From Branchiostoma floridae (Eukaryota; Chordata; Leptocardii; Amphioxiformes; Branchiostomatidae), in contig NC_049988.1 in the NCBI RefSeq assembly GCF_000003815.2, positions 4,843,809 to 4,907,808 of the forward strand: a stretch of DNA of 64,000 nt, given 5' to 3'. The translations under genes and the position numbers were made by a program. This document shows, piece after piece, positions 12,122-27,100 of the stretch. Each line of letters begins with the position of its first letter. Position 1 is the first letter of the stretch. The notes under the pieces were generated by a model, which saw nothing but the letters and a program-made list of their open reading frames with translations, did not search any database and had not been told where the DNA came from.

Positions 12122-15100
12122 GTAAGTGAATTTTTATTTCGCTGTATAGTTAACGTTATAGCAATGATAGTAGCAACTGTATAACATATACATATTCTGT
12201 CCTGTATTTGTTTTAAAGGAAATTCCGTATGCGTATCTTTCGGCTGTTCCTAAATGATGTTTTTGCTTATATGGTCTAGGCTACGCAAGAGGAAAGCGAC
12301 TGATGAAAAAATCCTATGCCAAATTTGAGATGAAAGCTGTAAATGATGCTTCTGCAGGAAAATAATAAATGAAGCAATGTTTGAAAAATAGTATTGATAT
12401 TTTTGCTTGGTTAAAGAACAGGATACAATATATACTTGCGTATAAGTATGTATGTACTATGTGTATAAAGAATAACCCGTTGAGAACGCATTTAGATACA
12501 CAATATAGACAATATAATACTTGGCTTTATTGTTTTAATATTTGATAGGCTAGTTTTATTGTATACTTCTATTTTGTACTATGTGTAAACTTTTGCCGTT
12601 CATTGTACCGTGTACAATTGCTGTGCAACAATGGACTTACACAAAGAAGAATAGCATTGATAAACTCAACAATAACTGTAACAACGTTGATATGGAATTA
12701 TAACAACGTTTGCCAACACTCTAACCCTTATATGATACATTGAACGCTACCTATAAATCTAATTGGCGGAAGTGCGCAACAGTGAAACATTGCTAGAAGC
12801 TTCTTGTGCCTCATTGGAAAATATAGATTACAGAATTTAGTGTTGTTCTTCTATCTCATTCTTTATGGCAGTACAATACACTTCAGGCTATTGCACCCAA
12901 GTCTATAACACAAAGTCATATATAGTGCCAAATTCTTTGTAATACTTGACAGCCTAAGACTGCCAAAAATGATATTATCCAGGCCTTTTGAATATTTGGA
13001 TGCACCTAGATAGGTACGTGTATACATCAGGGAATTGCTGATGAAACATTTGTAAACCTCTTTTTTAAGTTTGTACTTGTGACGATAGAATTTGACGGTA
13101 GGGAGTTCCCAGTGGTTCAACTGTATGGGGCTCTCAAAATTGAGCCCCTGGTCCCGTTTAGTATCTAAATCTAAGGACACAACCCGACGTACGTGCCAAA
13201 ACGTTAGCCTCTTTCACCGGCGTCTCTAGGGCCTTGGCGCAAATTGATGTGTTTTTTTTTTTGTCGATTAGCGATCTTTATCTGGGAATACGACGGGAAA
13301 GGAAAATATGCCGAGAAAGGAAAAATGCCGCGAGAGGAATATATACCGGGGGGAGTGCGCACTTCCCCCCCCCCCCCCCCCCAAAAAAAAAACAACTTTC
13401 GCCAAGGCCCTAGAGACGCCGGTAAAGGAGGCTACCAAAACGTGGGCAATCTTTTGGGATACGTATGTGATTTATAAGTACCGCCTCCGTACGAACTCGT
13501 AGGGAATCCGACGGACTTTGGAGCACGCAGATACGCAGACACTTTGACTGCCATCGGGTTGGGGATTCGCCCCCGTGCGTGCCAGTACAGGCGACGCGCC
13601 TGCCCTGTACAGTCTGAACGTGTTGAGAAATACGAGGCACGTGGGAAAAAATGGTACGAACAAATTGTACATACGGCGGGTTATGCCCTAAGCTTCAGAG
13701 ACACCGGTTCAATTCCCGTGGTTGGGCCATTTCTAAAGGCTTAAGCGGCTGTATGGTCTTTTGGAAGACATGTAAAATGGGGTCCTGTTTTCTAGAAAAT
13801 GCTTCGATCGATCACGTTTCAGAGAGGAAGGGCTAGCAACGCATTCATATCATGTAACATATATACCATGCTGCAAAAACATTGCAAGTGCGATCGTGCA
13901 ATGTAAATGCATGGTTTTTGGCCCAGAACCCAGAGGTCCTGGGCTAGAATACTGTCATGCTATCGATCCTATGTCATTAGGAAAGAGACTTTACACGACT
14001 TTCCTCACTTAACCAAGATGCAAAAAGTGGCCTCCTGACTTCGGTTGGGGACGTAAAAGGCAGTGGAAGGAGAGGGATGGGCTCCACCTTCCAATACCTT
14101 GCCATGCCCTTTAAGCCTGGGGCACAACCCGCCGTACGTGCAATTTGTCCGTACGTTTTTTGTGGAGGCCACGTCCCCCACGTATTCCTGAAAACGTTCA
14201 GTCTGTACATGGCAGGTGCGTCGCCCGTACTGGCACGTACGGAGGGCAAATCCACAGCCCGAACGCAGAGAAAGTTCTGCATTAAATTTCTACGGCGTGT
14301 CTGCGTGCTCCCAAATCCGTGGGATTCGCCACGTGTTCGTACGGAGGCGGTACTTACCACTTACGGATACCAAAAGATTGCCCACGTTTTGGCACGTAGA
14401 CAGCACGCACTTGCAAGTACGGCGGGTTGTGCTCCTAGCTATAGCTAGGCACAGTGGATAACAACTCATGCCTTTACGACCATAAAACGACTATGCGACT
14501 CCCTACCGTTACAAAAACCGTTGCTAAAGAATGTGCTACTACTAGGGTTATGACTCAAAATATAACTATAAGTCTCAGGTAAATTTATAAAATTATGTGT
14601 TGACACTTCGACGTTGCCCAAAATTACAAACGCTTATACCCCATTTCCACTAGGACGGCGCTCTATCTGCGACCTAGAATTTGACCAACTAATTGTATGA
14701 AAAAGAAAGGAATCTTTGTTACACTTTGTGTGTTTTGTTGTCCTCTCAGCCACACTTCTACATGCTGTATGATATACACAGTATGAAATCAAAGGTTACA
14801 CATATCGTATTTTTAGGTCGAAGTGAGAGAGCATCGCAATCGCCGTCTAGTGGAATGGGGGCTTTAATAAACTAAATCCTTGCTGAACTAACCAATCTCA
14901 TATCTTTCTTCAGTTCCATTTCACATGTTAATGATGTTTCTGGCACCTACATTTTTTTCTCATGGCAGTTAGCATACAGATTAATTAAGCATCATTACCT
15001 TCCCCACTGGGGGTCTTTCATTTGTGATAATTGTAATCGTTAACAGAATAATCCGTTCCAAGACAATACATTACCCTCGATTGACTTACTATATTCAGCT

Positions 15101-18100
15101 TAGAATCATTATGACGCGCATTTTTGTTTTTGTTTTCTTTCAATGAATACAGATTACCAAAATAAAGCAGAATGCTATGAATACAGTGTCTTGTCACACT
15201 TTCTTCAACAGTAGAAAAAAAAATCTTTGGTAAGTCATGCAATAACAAGATATTTTTCACACGGCCATCGTCAGTTTCTGTACAGAGAACCTCTTTGTGC
15301 GGTAAAAACGTCCATAATGAAGAAACATGGAGTTAGCTCAATGAGTGGCGACCTTATATGACTACTAGTAATTCGTAAACCAACAGTGTCCCAAAGGAAG
15401 CAATTAGTTCACATGTAAATAAATGCTCAACACTATGCCTAGTTACTCTTATAGAGATGGGCCTATTTCTTGCTTCATTAGATGCTAAAATGAGAAAAGG
15501 AACGGACAGAAAATTTAACCCGTGTAGCGTACGCGTAACAAACAGGAATTAGCAATCAACAGCAGTACCGCAAGGCTTTGACGTAAAGGACTGATACAGA
15601 TGCTAGCATGCTAGCCGATGTCATTATATAAAGGCTTAAGGTAAAATCTCACTGTATTTGCGTCAAGCTAGCGTGACTGCGGGGTTTGAAAGATACTCAA
15701 TGGATTTCAGAGATAAAGAACCAATTTTCTTCCTTTTTTGTATTTGGTCGCCTTCTTAGTCATACTTTTACGTATTACGCAATATCTAAACAATACAAAA
15801 TTGAAAATAACGAAACAGTGACGCAGTGTACGAACTCCGCCATGACTCAAGTGCAGTGAGAGTGCCCCTATGGTCCCATAGCATTTTTGAGACCATAGGT
15901 ACTCTCCAAGCAAAGGTCGATGGAAAAAATCGTGACTTTTTCTGTAAACTAACCTCACAGAAATAAACGGCATAAATGAAAGACATTTTATCAATCAGTG
16001 TACCAATTATGAAACAGAAAGAAATACATTATTTCAAACAGTTGTCACTATTTCACCAAGCTTTTACCACTTAAGAGAACCCCAAAAGACTATATTTCTA
16101 TTAAAAGCACAAAACCTCACCATCATACAGAACGTGGGACAGTTCATTAACCACTGCCTCAAAGAGGAAGTCAAACCCGATAAATTAATAGTATTCACTG
16201 TATCATATATAGTGGATTAGACACTAGTTTTATGTATCACACTATCTACTTCTCATAGTCCTTGAGACTGTATAAGCAATTGGACTTCTGGCATGATTTT
16301 GCAAATAAACAATTATTATAAGAAAAAAGTCACGATTTCCCCAACAATCTCTGCTGCTTTTAATTGGGCCTAGCCGTAGGGACAGTGGGTTGTTATACAC
16401 TGTGTCTAGGTCATAGTGTTGAAAAGGCATCCTCACACTCAGGGTTGACAATCACGGCAAAGCCTATGATATCACCCCTGACAACTCAGCCACAGTATTC
16501 GGTTATTAGGGGTGTCTTGCTTATGAATATTAATGAGCTTACCCTTATATGGGCAGTCAGCCGTTGGGGATCGGGCGTCGGCATGGTGAGCAAACAAAGC
16601 CATGGTAATACGTAACATGATTGGCTGATAGCTCCCCAGCGGCCATTGCGGGACAGCTTTAGCCTGTTGAAAGCTCTCTCATCGCCTGTTCTCTGATTGG
16701 CTGGCAGCTGGTTTGTGGCGACGCCCCCGGTACCCATATATTAACCTCAGGCAAGCAGAGGTGAAAACAGATGGAGTCCCTCTGACGACTCTGTTTCGCC
16801 TTTGCGTAGGAGAATGTGAAAAGGGTGGCCCGTCCTTTTTACCAGGATTTATAAATCATCTCCCGTGAACTCATTTTACACGCGGGCGGATTAAGCTAAA
16901 GGCACGATCCACCGTACGTATAATTTGTCCGTACGTTTTTTTAGGAGGCAACGTCCGCAACGTATTTCTGAAAACGTTCAAACTGTTGCCCTTACTGGCA
17001 CATACGGAGGGCGAATCCGCAGCCCGATGGCACACAAAGATTTGCCTGCATGTAAAGTTCTACAGCGTTGCTGCGTGCTCCAAAACTCGTCGGATTCCTT
17101 ATGAGTTCGTACGGAAGCAGTACTCACCACTTACGGATCCCCAAAGATTGCCCACACTTTGGCACGAAGACAGCACGTGTATATTTGTACGTACGGCAGG
17201 TTGCTCCCTTAGCTTAAGGAATTCCGAAAGTCGTGCAAAGTGCCTTTCGCAAATGCACAACGTTTAGCAAGCAATGTCTTGAAATCAATCCATTGACCTT
17301 TCGAAGTGCGCTAGCATAGCCACTCGGCTATTCGGCGCCATCAAGCTGAATTGAATCGGTAATTTTTTTATTACAAGAATATGTTCTTACTCTTACACAA
17401 GAGTGTAAAACTATTGTCATTATGTTGTATTAGACTCATATGTAGGATATGCGTTACTAATTTACCATTTTTGCACCAGCCATTTCTAGTCGTGTGTATA
17501 ATGGCATAAAATCACTGGATCATTAAAACCCAAACCATCTCAACTTTCCGTTGCATATTTTTTGAGAGATGTGAGTCAGTGCATGGTCATAAAAATCTAC
17601 AAACATTTAGGTAAAGAAATATTAACTAAGGCTAAGAAAATGCAAAGGAATCGAAAAAAATCAACATTCTTATCTTTAACGGTTGATATAATAGCATATA
17701 CAAAATGAATTTTTCCGTAAGTTTCTGGTTATGGTACAACTCTCTTGTCAACATAAGAATACAAAATAATACATCACCATAAAGCCAGACGCTTGCCAAG
17801 CTCAATTGGCGCTTGCCTTTGCAGATAAGAAAGTGAATTATGAATCGTATCAGTGATATATGTAGCGAACGAGCCGTATGTTTTGCAAATCTACGAGCAC
17901 AATGAGTCCCCTGTGGATTATTACTAGTTTTACAATCTTCATATCGGCTTACAGTCAAAATTTACGGTCGATCATAGGTGTAAACTACCTCCTCTACGAT
18001 CATGATACAAAGGTGCCACCGACTTCCAAACTGATTTGTCTGCGTTTGCAGCCAAAAGTACCCCCCCCCCTAATTGGAACCCACACATTACAGAAAACTT

Positions 18101-21100
18101 GTGATTCTTATTCCACTACATGCACTGAACCAGAAAAATGATTTGAAGTTGATAAGTTAAGTTTGAATTTAAAAAAACATTTAGACTAAGAGTATGTTCC
18201 ACATTATTTTTCGCATTATTTAATGCAAAATCATATAATATTGTTAAAAGTAGGTGCCTAAATTCTCAAATATAGACAACATGAATTTTGTAACAACAGT
18301 TGTAGTGACAAAACATGGTATCAATATGATATGAACAAACATTAAAGAAAATTCGTGTATTCAAGAAGTACACAAAGTGACTCTTGTGTAGTAGACTAGT
18401 ATCAGTTACCAAGTTGGATTGACTACACTCAAGCTATTGTCAAACTATACACTTGTAAATGTCACTATCGGACCAATTTTACTTCTACGACCACAGCAAC
18501 GGCTACCTTGCTAGTGACACTTCTACAAATATAACCACTAGGCCATGACACACAATATTTCTCATTTTGATATTCTTTTTGATTTTGATATTTCTTCAAA
18601 GACGAAAATAATCTAGCTTTTTTTTAGTTTTTCTAAAATCAGGCTAAAATTCATGAGCGCGTTGACATCATCCATAAAATATACTTCCTGTGGCCTTAGC
18701 GGAGAAATAGAATGATTGACTTTGAGATGCTACCAATCACTGCATTATCATTATACAGCAATGCCTTCACAGCTGTTCCGTTTAATATAATGCATATTTA
18801 ATCATTTCATATCACAGACAGATGACGAATTGCCATTTCGATGGGCATCGGCGTGGCGAAATGATAGGCTGTTTGACTCCTAGAGTTTCTGGATGTGAAT
18901 CTCTGGACATAGGCACACCCGTTGACGTCTTGCCTTTTCGAAAGGCATTGTATACGACTTTATTACTTTTCTTGCTTCACTTAGGTGAAAATTGAGTACC
19001 TTACTTTGTTGGGAAGGTCCCTCGGATAGGATGTTGAATGGAGGTCAGTTGTTTGAGAATACTAGAACTCACAGCACTTAAAAGAACCCACCGCAAGAGT
19101 AGGGGTTCTTTCCAGTGTGAGTGGATTTGATATATCTATCCCTATATAAAGCTTGTACTATTCAGTACCTTATGTTTTACGCCATGATGCGGTTTACCGT
19201 GTTAACAATACAAACAAGCAAAGAATGCGTCGATGAACATTAGACATCCAGGTAATATCACGATACGCCAAAAAGCAGTTACTCAAGCAACTTGATATGA
19301 TTTTAGGAACGGTCAGACAGTTCAGTGACACTGACGAAAGACACCGGATGGTTGTCTGAAATGTCTGGCCGTTTTCAAAAATTATATCCAGCTACCTGGG
19401 TTACTGTTTTTTGGCAAGCAAAAAAAAAAAAAATTCACGGGTCTCAGTGGCAAGTGTGCAGATGTTGACTCACTGGCAACACCAAATCCGTAGGTGTTTT
19501 TTGGCACCTTTAGACAGATTAGCTGTGAGGCTTGGTGGGCGTCACTCCACCGTCATGAGGGCAGGGGCATGGCGAGTTTAGAACTCAGGACCTTCTGATT
19601 CTGACTCCAACGCTCTAACCGTTGCGCCACACAGACACCCCAAGCAAGCAAGCAAAGGATGGTATATATTAAGCTAAGGGCACAACCCACCGTACGTGCA
19701 AATACGTGCTATCTACGGAGCTGGAGCACCCAGACACTTAACGTGCAGGCATTAAACTTTGTGTGCCACCAGACTGCGGATTCGCCCCCCGTACGTGCCA
19801 GTACGGACAATGCGCCTGCCCTGTACAGCCTGAACGTTTTCAGAAATACGTGGCAGAAGTGGCCTCCTAAAAAAATATACGGACAAATTGCACGTACGGT
19901 GGGTTGTGCCCTTACCTGCATGCATGGTGCGTTTCTCGCTCCAGTGGTTTGAAATATATAGCGGAACACTACTAACCAATAGTGCAAGACAAATGCATAC
20001 AGTGGTGTCCTTCACCGTAATACAGTAGGACGTTGATGTTTTCCATTAACACGATATTACAGCAACAATGATAAGGAGTCAGAAAGAGGTCAATAAATTG
20101 AATGCGCATTTATCTTGGACACTATATCAAGTGACAAGTGAACTACGTTAACCTAATACGAAATATCGCGAATCTATTCACCAAGCTCTACAATATTAGC
20201 CGGAAAGTAGTTCGCTATGGCATTAACCATCCACTATATACAGTCTCTTCCCTGCTGTTCGTCTGTGGTCCTTAACGTCTGGAATCGTCCAAATTTTGGA
20301 CGAGGGCGCTGATTGGTCCCTACACGTGAGCGAATTAAGGTATGGGTTCAAGCGCTCGCATTCCAACACCCGAAAAGCCCTCCGTCTGCTTGTGGGAGGG
20401 CCTGTCGTCATCGAACGAGCGCTCCAGAACCTATTCCTTGATTCGCTCACTAACTGACGTTATCATCAAATGGTTGAAATGCGCAGGTCTCCAGACGGGT
20501 AGCGAACATCCATAACAGCTAACTACTACCCCGGATGGTACCCAGGCTACCACAATATACATATGGCATAAGATGTCCTATATTCTGCATGTCATGTTAA
20601 CTCATACTTTTAGGACCAGGTCTGGTTCAGGTTCAGAGGATCAGGTCCAGGTCCGGACCTGAACCTGGACCTGATTCAGCATGTGAAAACTTGTAAATGG
20701 ACAAAATTCAAAACAATGGTACATTTCACTAAAAAGAATCTGTTTTGTGGAGTATTTGACTTCCACTGGTAGAAATGACAATAGACTCTAAGCTACTTCG
20801 CTCTTGTTATTTTCTTCGACCCGTAAGCTCCAAAAGGTGTGAATGCCTGATCATATAATCTATTCATTCTCCAATAGGTCCAACATCCGGTCCACCAAAT
20901 GTTTTCAGGTCTGGTTTTTCCGGACCGGTCCAATGAGAAAAAACGGTTTTGTACCGGTACACTGTACCGGTACCCACTCCTACTTATAATGCATCTAAAA
21001 TTACCATAGGGAACTATGCAAACGTGATTTACATTTGAGTGACTTTTGCATACGATTCTTAGGAGTCAGTGGTTCAACCAGTTTGTGTAGTTAGCTGTAC

Positions 21101-24100
21101 TTGTTTTGGATTGTTCTGCCAGTTCATTCTAGTGACGCTGAAGAAGAGTGATGGATGCCACTCGAAACGTTCGGAAGTAAATATCCGTCTCTTTTTAAAG
21201 ATCCAGTTGTAGAGATTGAATTATATCTGAATATTCTTTACCTGGATATCTGACCTTCATAAACGTAACATCGGTGTAAGTTGATCTTGTCAATAACAGT
21301 CAGCATACTTTAGGAACCTATTTAGGTAAACTATTCAAAGCCTAAACCTCTAGATTCTCGGTTATACCCCCTTTCCACTAGCACGGCGCTCTTACCGCGC
21401 TCCCTCTAAGACTTAAGATTTGACATATATACCCAGTGTGAAAGCGAAGTTTACACATATCCTATTTAGGCCACAGTGAGATCGTCGTCTAGTGGAAAGG
21501 GGCCTTAGCTGCAGTAAGCATATTCAAAAGGCCACGATGTGCCATGGGCCCTGTTGCCCACATTCAGGAAAAAACGACATCCATACATTTTGATTAAACG
21601 TATCAAATTACAAGCTGGAAGATTGCCAGATGAGATCTGTGATGAATTTTTGTCAGTCTCACTGCAGTCGTTGGACTACAAGAAATGTCACTGAAAGGAC
21701 ATCTTTTGAGAATATCGACAGAATTTGATGAATGGATTAATCATGGGTACCATAGATGGCGGACCATAGATGAGAAACTAATCCTTGCAAAGCTCATGGA
21801 TAATGACATGGCAACACTGTGGATCACTTGATGTCAGGTACGAAAGCCGAAAGGGACAGTTACGCGGACAGGTTGTTGAGGAAGGCCACTTTGAAGGACA
21901 TGTAATCTATGATATGGCAACACATGTGGATCACTTGATGTCAGGTACGAAGGCCGAAGGGGACACTTACGCGGACAGGTTGTTGAGGAAGGCCACTTTG
22001 CTTTGACGGACATGTAATCTATAACATGACAACACTGTGGATCACTAGATGTCAGGTACGAAAGCCGAAAGGGACAGTTACGCGGACAGGTTGTTGAGGA
22101 CGGCCACTTTGAAGGACATGCAGTCTATTACATGACAGCACTGTGGATCACTAGATGTCAGGTACGAAAGCCGAAAGGGACATTTGCGCGGACATGTTGT
22201 TGAGGAAGGCCACTTTGAAGGACATGCAATCAATGACATGACAGTACTGTGGATCGCTTGATGTCAGGCACGAAAGCCGAAGCGGACACTTACGCGGACA
22301 GCTTGTTGAAGAAGTCCACTGTAGTCAGTATTCATACTAACAGTGCACTAGCGGTGATGTGTGGCGTAATTTCTGGGGTGTTTGGCAAAATATCAAACGA
22401 TTTATCAAAAGAATCAAAAGCATAAGCTTGACTCAAGACCCTATAGCTAGCAGGCCATGTTATCCCGTTGGGAAAGGGACTTTACGTGAATATTTTCTGA
22501 ACGAGTTTGCTCAGTGCAAGGCCCCATTAACCACTTCTGGGCACAGAACTATTGCTCATTGTAGCAGAATCTCTTCTCCCTAAGTCAGGAATTTCAAGCT
22601 TAGGCAAGCTCGTCTAACTGACCCAATAGGCGAAGCAGGGGTTACGAAGGCTGCTCGGGAAAGTCCCTATCTCATTTAGACCGGAATGGCTGTGATCTAC
22701 TCAGACTAGGAAGGTTTCCTTCTCTGTTCGATAGAGTCTAAGTGTGGTGTTTTAATTAACGTACTTAACGTCCTATCCGAGGGACCTAACTGAAGCTAGG
22801 TACTCGTTTTCATCTATGTGAAGACAAGAGGAGAGAAGTGTAAAATCCGGATGCAGATTCCGGAACGTTGCGTCACAACCAGGTCAGTTGCCATATAACC
22901 TATGTCGCCCCCCGTCTCTGTTCAGAGTACTAAATGTGACTACTGTTTTTTTTTTTTTTTTGCAAAAGAGACGTAATCCAAGCTGTAGTAACACGTTGTC
23001 CGAGAAAACAATTTCTTACCAAAACAAATGTATCCTTTTTTACATATGGAGAACAGACAGTAAATTCGTGTGCCATTGCCATAAGTACAAAAATAGGGTC
23101 AAAATTCAAACTAAAAGCTCGTAACAACCCTAGCAAACAAGGAACAGCTAAGGTCATTATGCGGATTCGAACCTAGAACCTTCATATTCTAGTAGCCCTA
23201 AATATAAGGCCACTCTGAGCTTTTATTGAGTGACGTGTGATATGGGATAAAGTCTAAATTCTCTTCCATGCAGCTAAAAAGAAGAATGGATACTTTTCTG
23301 ATCTTCTGAATATATAGGGCATGGACACCTTGTATATATAGGGCTTTGAACGACCTTGCCACAGACAGCACACTAATCCAAAAATCGATGTTACTTTTAC
23401 ACTTGGATGCGGTCTGTCTGTCGGTGTTACTACGGATAAGTCTGACAAAGCGAGGGATAAACAGAGTGTAATGGACTGTGTGTATACGTTCTGCAGTTTA
23501 TTTGGAAATCCTCGATATATCATCAGGTTGCTAGAGGAAATCGAACCAGGTGAAAATGAGTACAAAACTTTTGGTGCTATGGGGCCGTCCCTGGACGTCC
23601 AATGTTTGAGCATTGCCCAGAGGCTCTGGGATTGAATTCTTTTGCGTGCCACCAATCTCGCGCCTTTGACTAATACATTTAAATGACTTTTCTCACTTCC
23701 CACAGGTGTAAATGATTACCTAGCTTTGACTAGGGCCATCCCCAGGATAGGGCATTAATTACCTAAATGGAGGTCCCGTGTTTTAGGAGAGCCACAACTT
23801 AAGCACGTAGAAGAACCCACCACAGAGGTGCTTACCGGTGTGATTGGTTAAAAGAATACAGTCCATATGGTCGTATTGAGGTCACCTGAGTTAAGGTAGA
23901 CTCTCACTGCACTTGGGGCACCGGAACGGCACTGCGGGGTTCGTAGATGACTCAACGAATTTCAGAGATACCGAACGAACGTTCTTTGTTTTGTGCATTT
24001 TGTTGTCTTCTAAGTCATGCTTTACCTTTTTTTACGTATTACGTAATATCTAGATTATAAAAATCGCGCAAAATAACAAAACAGTTCCGCAGTGAACGAA

Positions 24101-27100
24101 CCCCGCAGTGCCTCACCGGTGGCCAAAGTGCAGTGAGAGTGCACCTTTAGCTCCAGACCCATTGCGATTTATTGTAAGCACCTCGCAATAGAAACTCTGG
24201 CTACGAAGAGAGTAGTCGGCACACCCAATAAATGATCATTTTTTCATACGTTTTAAGAGTACTACGAATAAGGCAACTTGTTGACCTACTGCATATGAAG
24301 CACACAAAAAAAAAACGAATTAAAATTTCAAACATAAATCTTTTATATTTCATATCACGATTGGCCTTTAGCTGTGGTTTATGCATTCAGATGGTAAAAG
24401 GGAAACTTAATAACTTTTCACATGCTATAGGTGTCTAGGTGTTTAAGAATGGTGCATTTCGTTAAAATAGCTTCCTGTCACTTATGATAGAGCAGTAGAA
24501 CCATTATATATATTTATTTTATTTTGTGCTCATAAGTGTTCAATACATGACGTTATGTACCTAAAATGCTGCTAAGTCGTTACATTGTCAGATCGTTCCG
24601 TTCCATTAGGGAGCCAAAATCACATATCTTCTGCTCTTTTACCTTTTCTTGAAATGGACAGCAGCAAATTTCTCGAAAAAACAGCTTCCTAAAAGTGGCC
24701 TTATCATGTCGCAAATGGACATATATTCACCCACGACAGTCCCAATGCAGCTATGAGGACTGTCTTGGAATCTCGCCAAAGCTGCAGCCAGAAAAACATC
24801 CTGGAAGCTAAACGACTTTGCAAATGTTTTGCTGCACTTTTCTTGGAAAAGTAGTGTTACGTGACCTCGCTTGTTGAAGTCTTCACCATATCGATCAAAT
24901 TCCTTGGATCCAGGGGACCGAGGGTCAAACCCCGCTCGGGCATTGACTGAGGGATGGTATTTTGCATTTCGGTTGGTGTCGTCAAACTGATGGCATTGTG
25001 TTTGTGTTTTAGTTCGTTTCTGTCATAAACATTGACAATCTAGCCTTTGCGTATAAAAGAACTAAGCGCAATTTGAAGAATATTGTCTAAACAGTCTCTC
25101 AATGTCTGTGGTTGATTGGCCATCTTCCCGTGAGTTTGTGGCTACACAACTCTTAGAGAAATATTCTCTTACTAGAGTCAACATTAGGAGCTCAAGATTC
25201 TTAATTACTATACAAACACAAATCCATAGAATACATTACCTTTGTTGATGGTGACTCTTTTACCTTTTTTACACAGCTGCGATAGCAAATTCTGTATCAA
25301 TTTTGCTTGCGTCTTTGGGTGCCGCCATTTTGTTTCGAATGGTAGTGTTGCATGATACTTGATAGGGATTGGTGTCGCCATATTGATGTGTCACTTTTGA
25401 CGTTGAATTTTATGAGCGTTTCGTTGCGGTCTTTGTTTATCTTTAGGTTCTCCTGCTGTGTCGAACGTCAGAACAGGTGTCAGATGGGACGTCAGAGCAG
25501 GAACAGAGAGCCTGGGAACTTCATGTGATGGTCAAAACTTTGGAATGCCAGCTGAGGTATGCCGGGACGTATGAGCCGAACAAGAGTAAGTCCAACAGTT
25601 ACTTTGTAGCTTGTGGTTTACATCTTTGTTCTAACCATAAAAAGTATGTGTTTTAATTTACGGCGGCCTTTCTGCATTTCTCTTAGAAGTTAGGATGACC
25701 AATCAACTAACTCATGTGACTTTACAAACACATGGCGTAAGCAATCTAGCATATAAGTGCCAGGTAGTCTATAGCTGCCATTATTTCTATTGCGTGATTG
25801 TTGGGGCCCTGGTGTAGATGGTATAATTGGAAGTTATTTGTTTTTAAACGCGTTTATTATAGGAAAAATCTGCACTTATCGCAGCTTAGTCTACATAATG
25901 ACTATGGCCTCATCCTTTGATATACAGAGGGTCCCAAGTATATCAATAGGCACAACGTCCATAGCTCATTGACATGCATGACGCCCCTATATCACACATA
26001 TACATAACGTCCGTAGTTGATTATTATACCCAGCGTTTCTAGTTGATTGACATGTGCATCTTCTCTTGCTCATTCATATGTCCAACGTCACGAGCTCGTT
26101 GATATGCAAAAAGTTTATCGTTCATTGACATGCACAATTCTAAGATCATTACTATGCACAACGTTCTTAGATCATTGATAAACACCATGTTCCTAGCTTG
26201 TTACTATAAGCAATGTCCGCAGCTAAATGATATACACACTGTCATTGACATTGAATTTGAAATTGTAGTTGACTATCCTTTATTTTCTAATAGTAAAAAT
26301 GTTAAAGTTTGAAGATATATAAACAGAAAGTTTGTAAATTAGCAGATTTGTGCAATGCGACGTTTGACAACATCACCTGCTGGCCGCCCAGCCCGGCAGG
26401 TGTGCTGGTACACATGCCGTGTCCTGCAGAACTGAGGGGGCACAGATATGACACCACAGGTGCGTTTGTTAATGCTTTGGTCACAATTGTACCGTTGCCG
26501 TACTTGTTCCCCCGGCCCCCAAAAGCTACAATTCTGTCCGAGTGGTCTTTCGGATACGACTAGGTTATACATTTACTAGGCTAGCGTCACGTTTCCACGA
26601 AGAGGCCCGGCCGGGCAGTGTTGCGGAACCAAAAGTACGATATAAAAGATAACAGAAGCACTCAACGGATAAAAAAAACAACAACAGCATGACTTTTGGC
26701 TATCAGTTGGCATTAACTTTAATTTTTCGTTTCCGCAAACAGCCCGGCCGGACCCTAGTGTGACGTAGGCCTTAGGTGTTCTTGCAGGTCGGTCGCGGCT
26801 TCTATTTTATACTTATTACCGGGTTTCTGGTTGTTTTTACTCCAAAATAAAATCAATCAGGGGCCCGGTCTTGTCGCAAAATTCTATTTGTGACATTCTA
26901 TTTCAATAGTATTATTTTATCTTAGTGATTTTTTCTTTTTTTTTGTATTTTCTGATTGTAATTTTCTAAAATACATAATGAAAGTAGCAACAATCTATTT
27001 TATCGCAAAACACAAACCCTTACATGCAAATTAAAACAATTGTGTACAACAGATATGATACAAAACAATAAAGTAAAACATTATATGCATTGAAGCATAA

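Noticed and set aside
13244-13502. Pro/Lys-rich ORFs
   Set aside because: Caused by C- and A-homopolymers inside the 13205-13434 element.
21785-22325. CRISPR-like array
   Set aside because: Units of about 106 bp have no short repeats with unique spacers, and the context is an animal intron.
26309-26563. ORF of 84 codons as an independent gene
   Set aside because: Only 26346-26459 is coding, as receptor exon 3; the rest lies beyond a splice donor.
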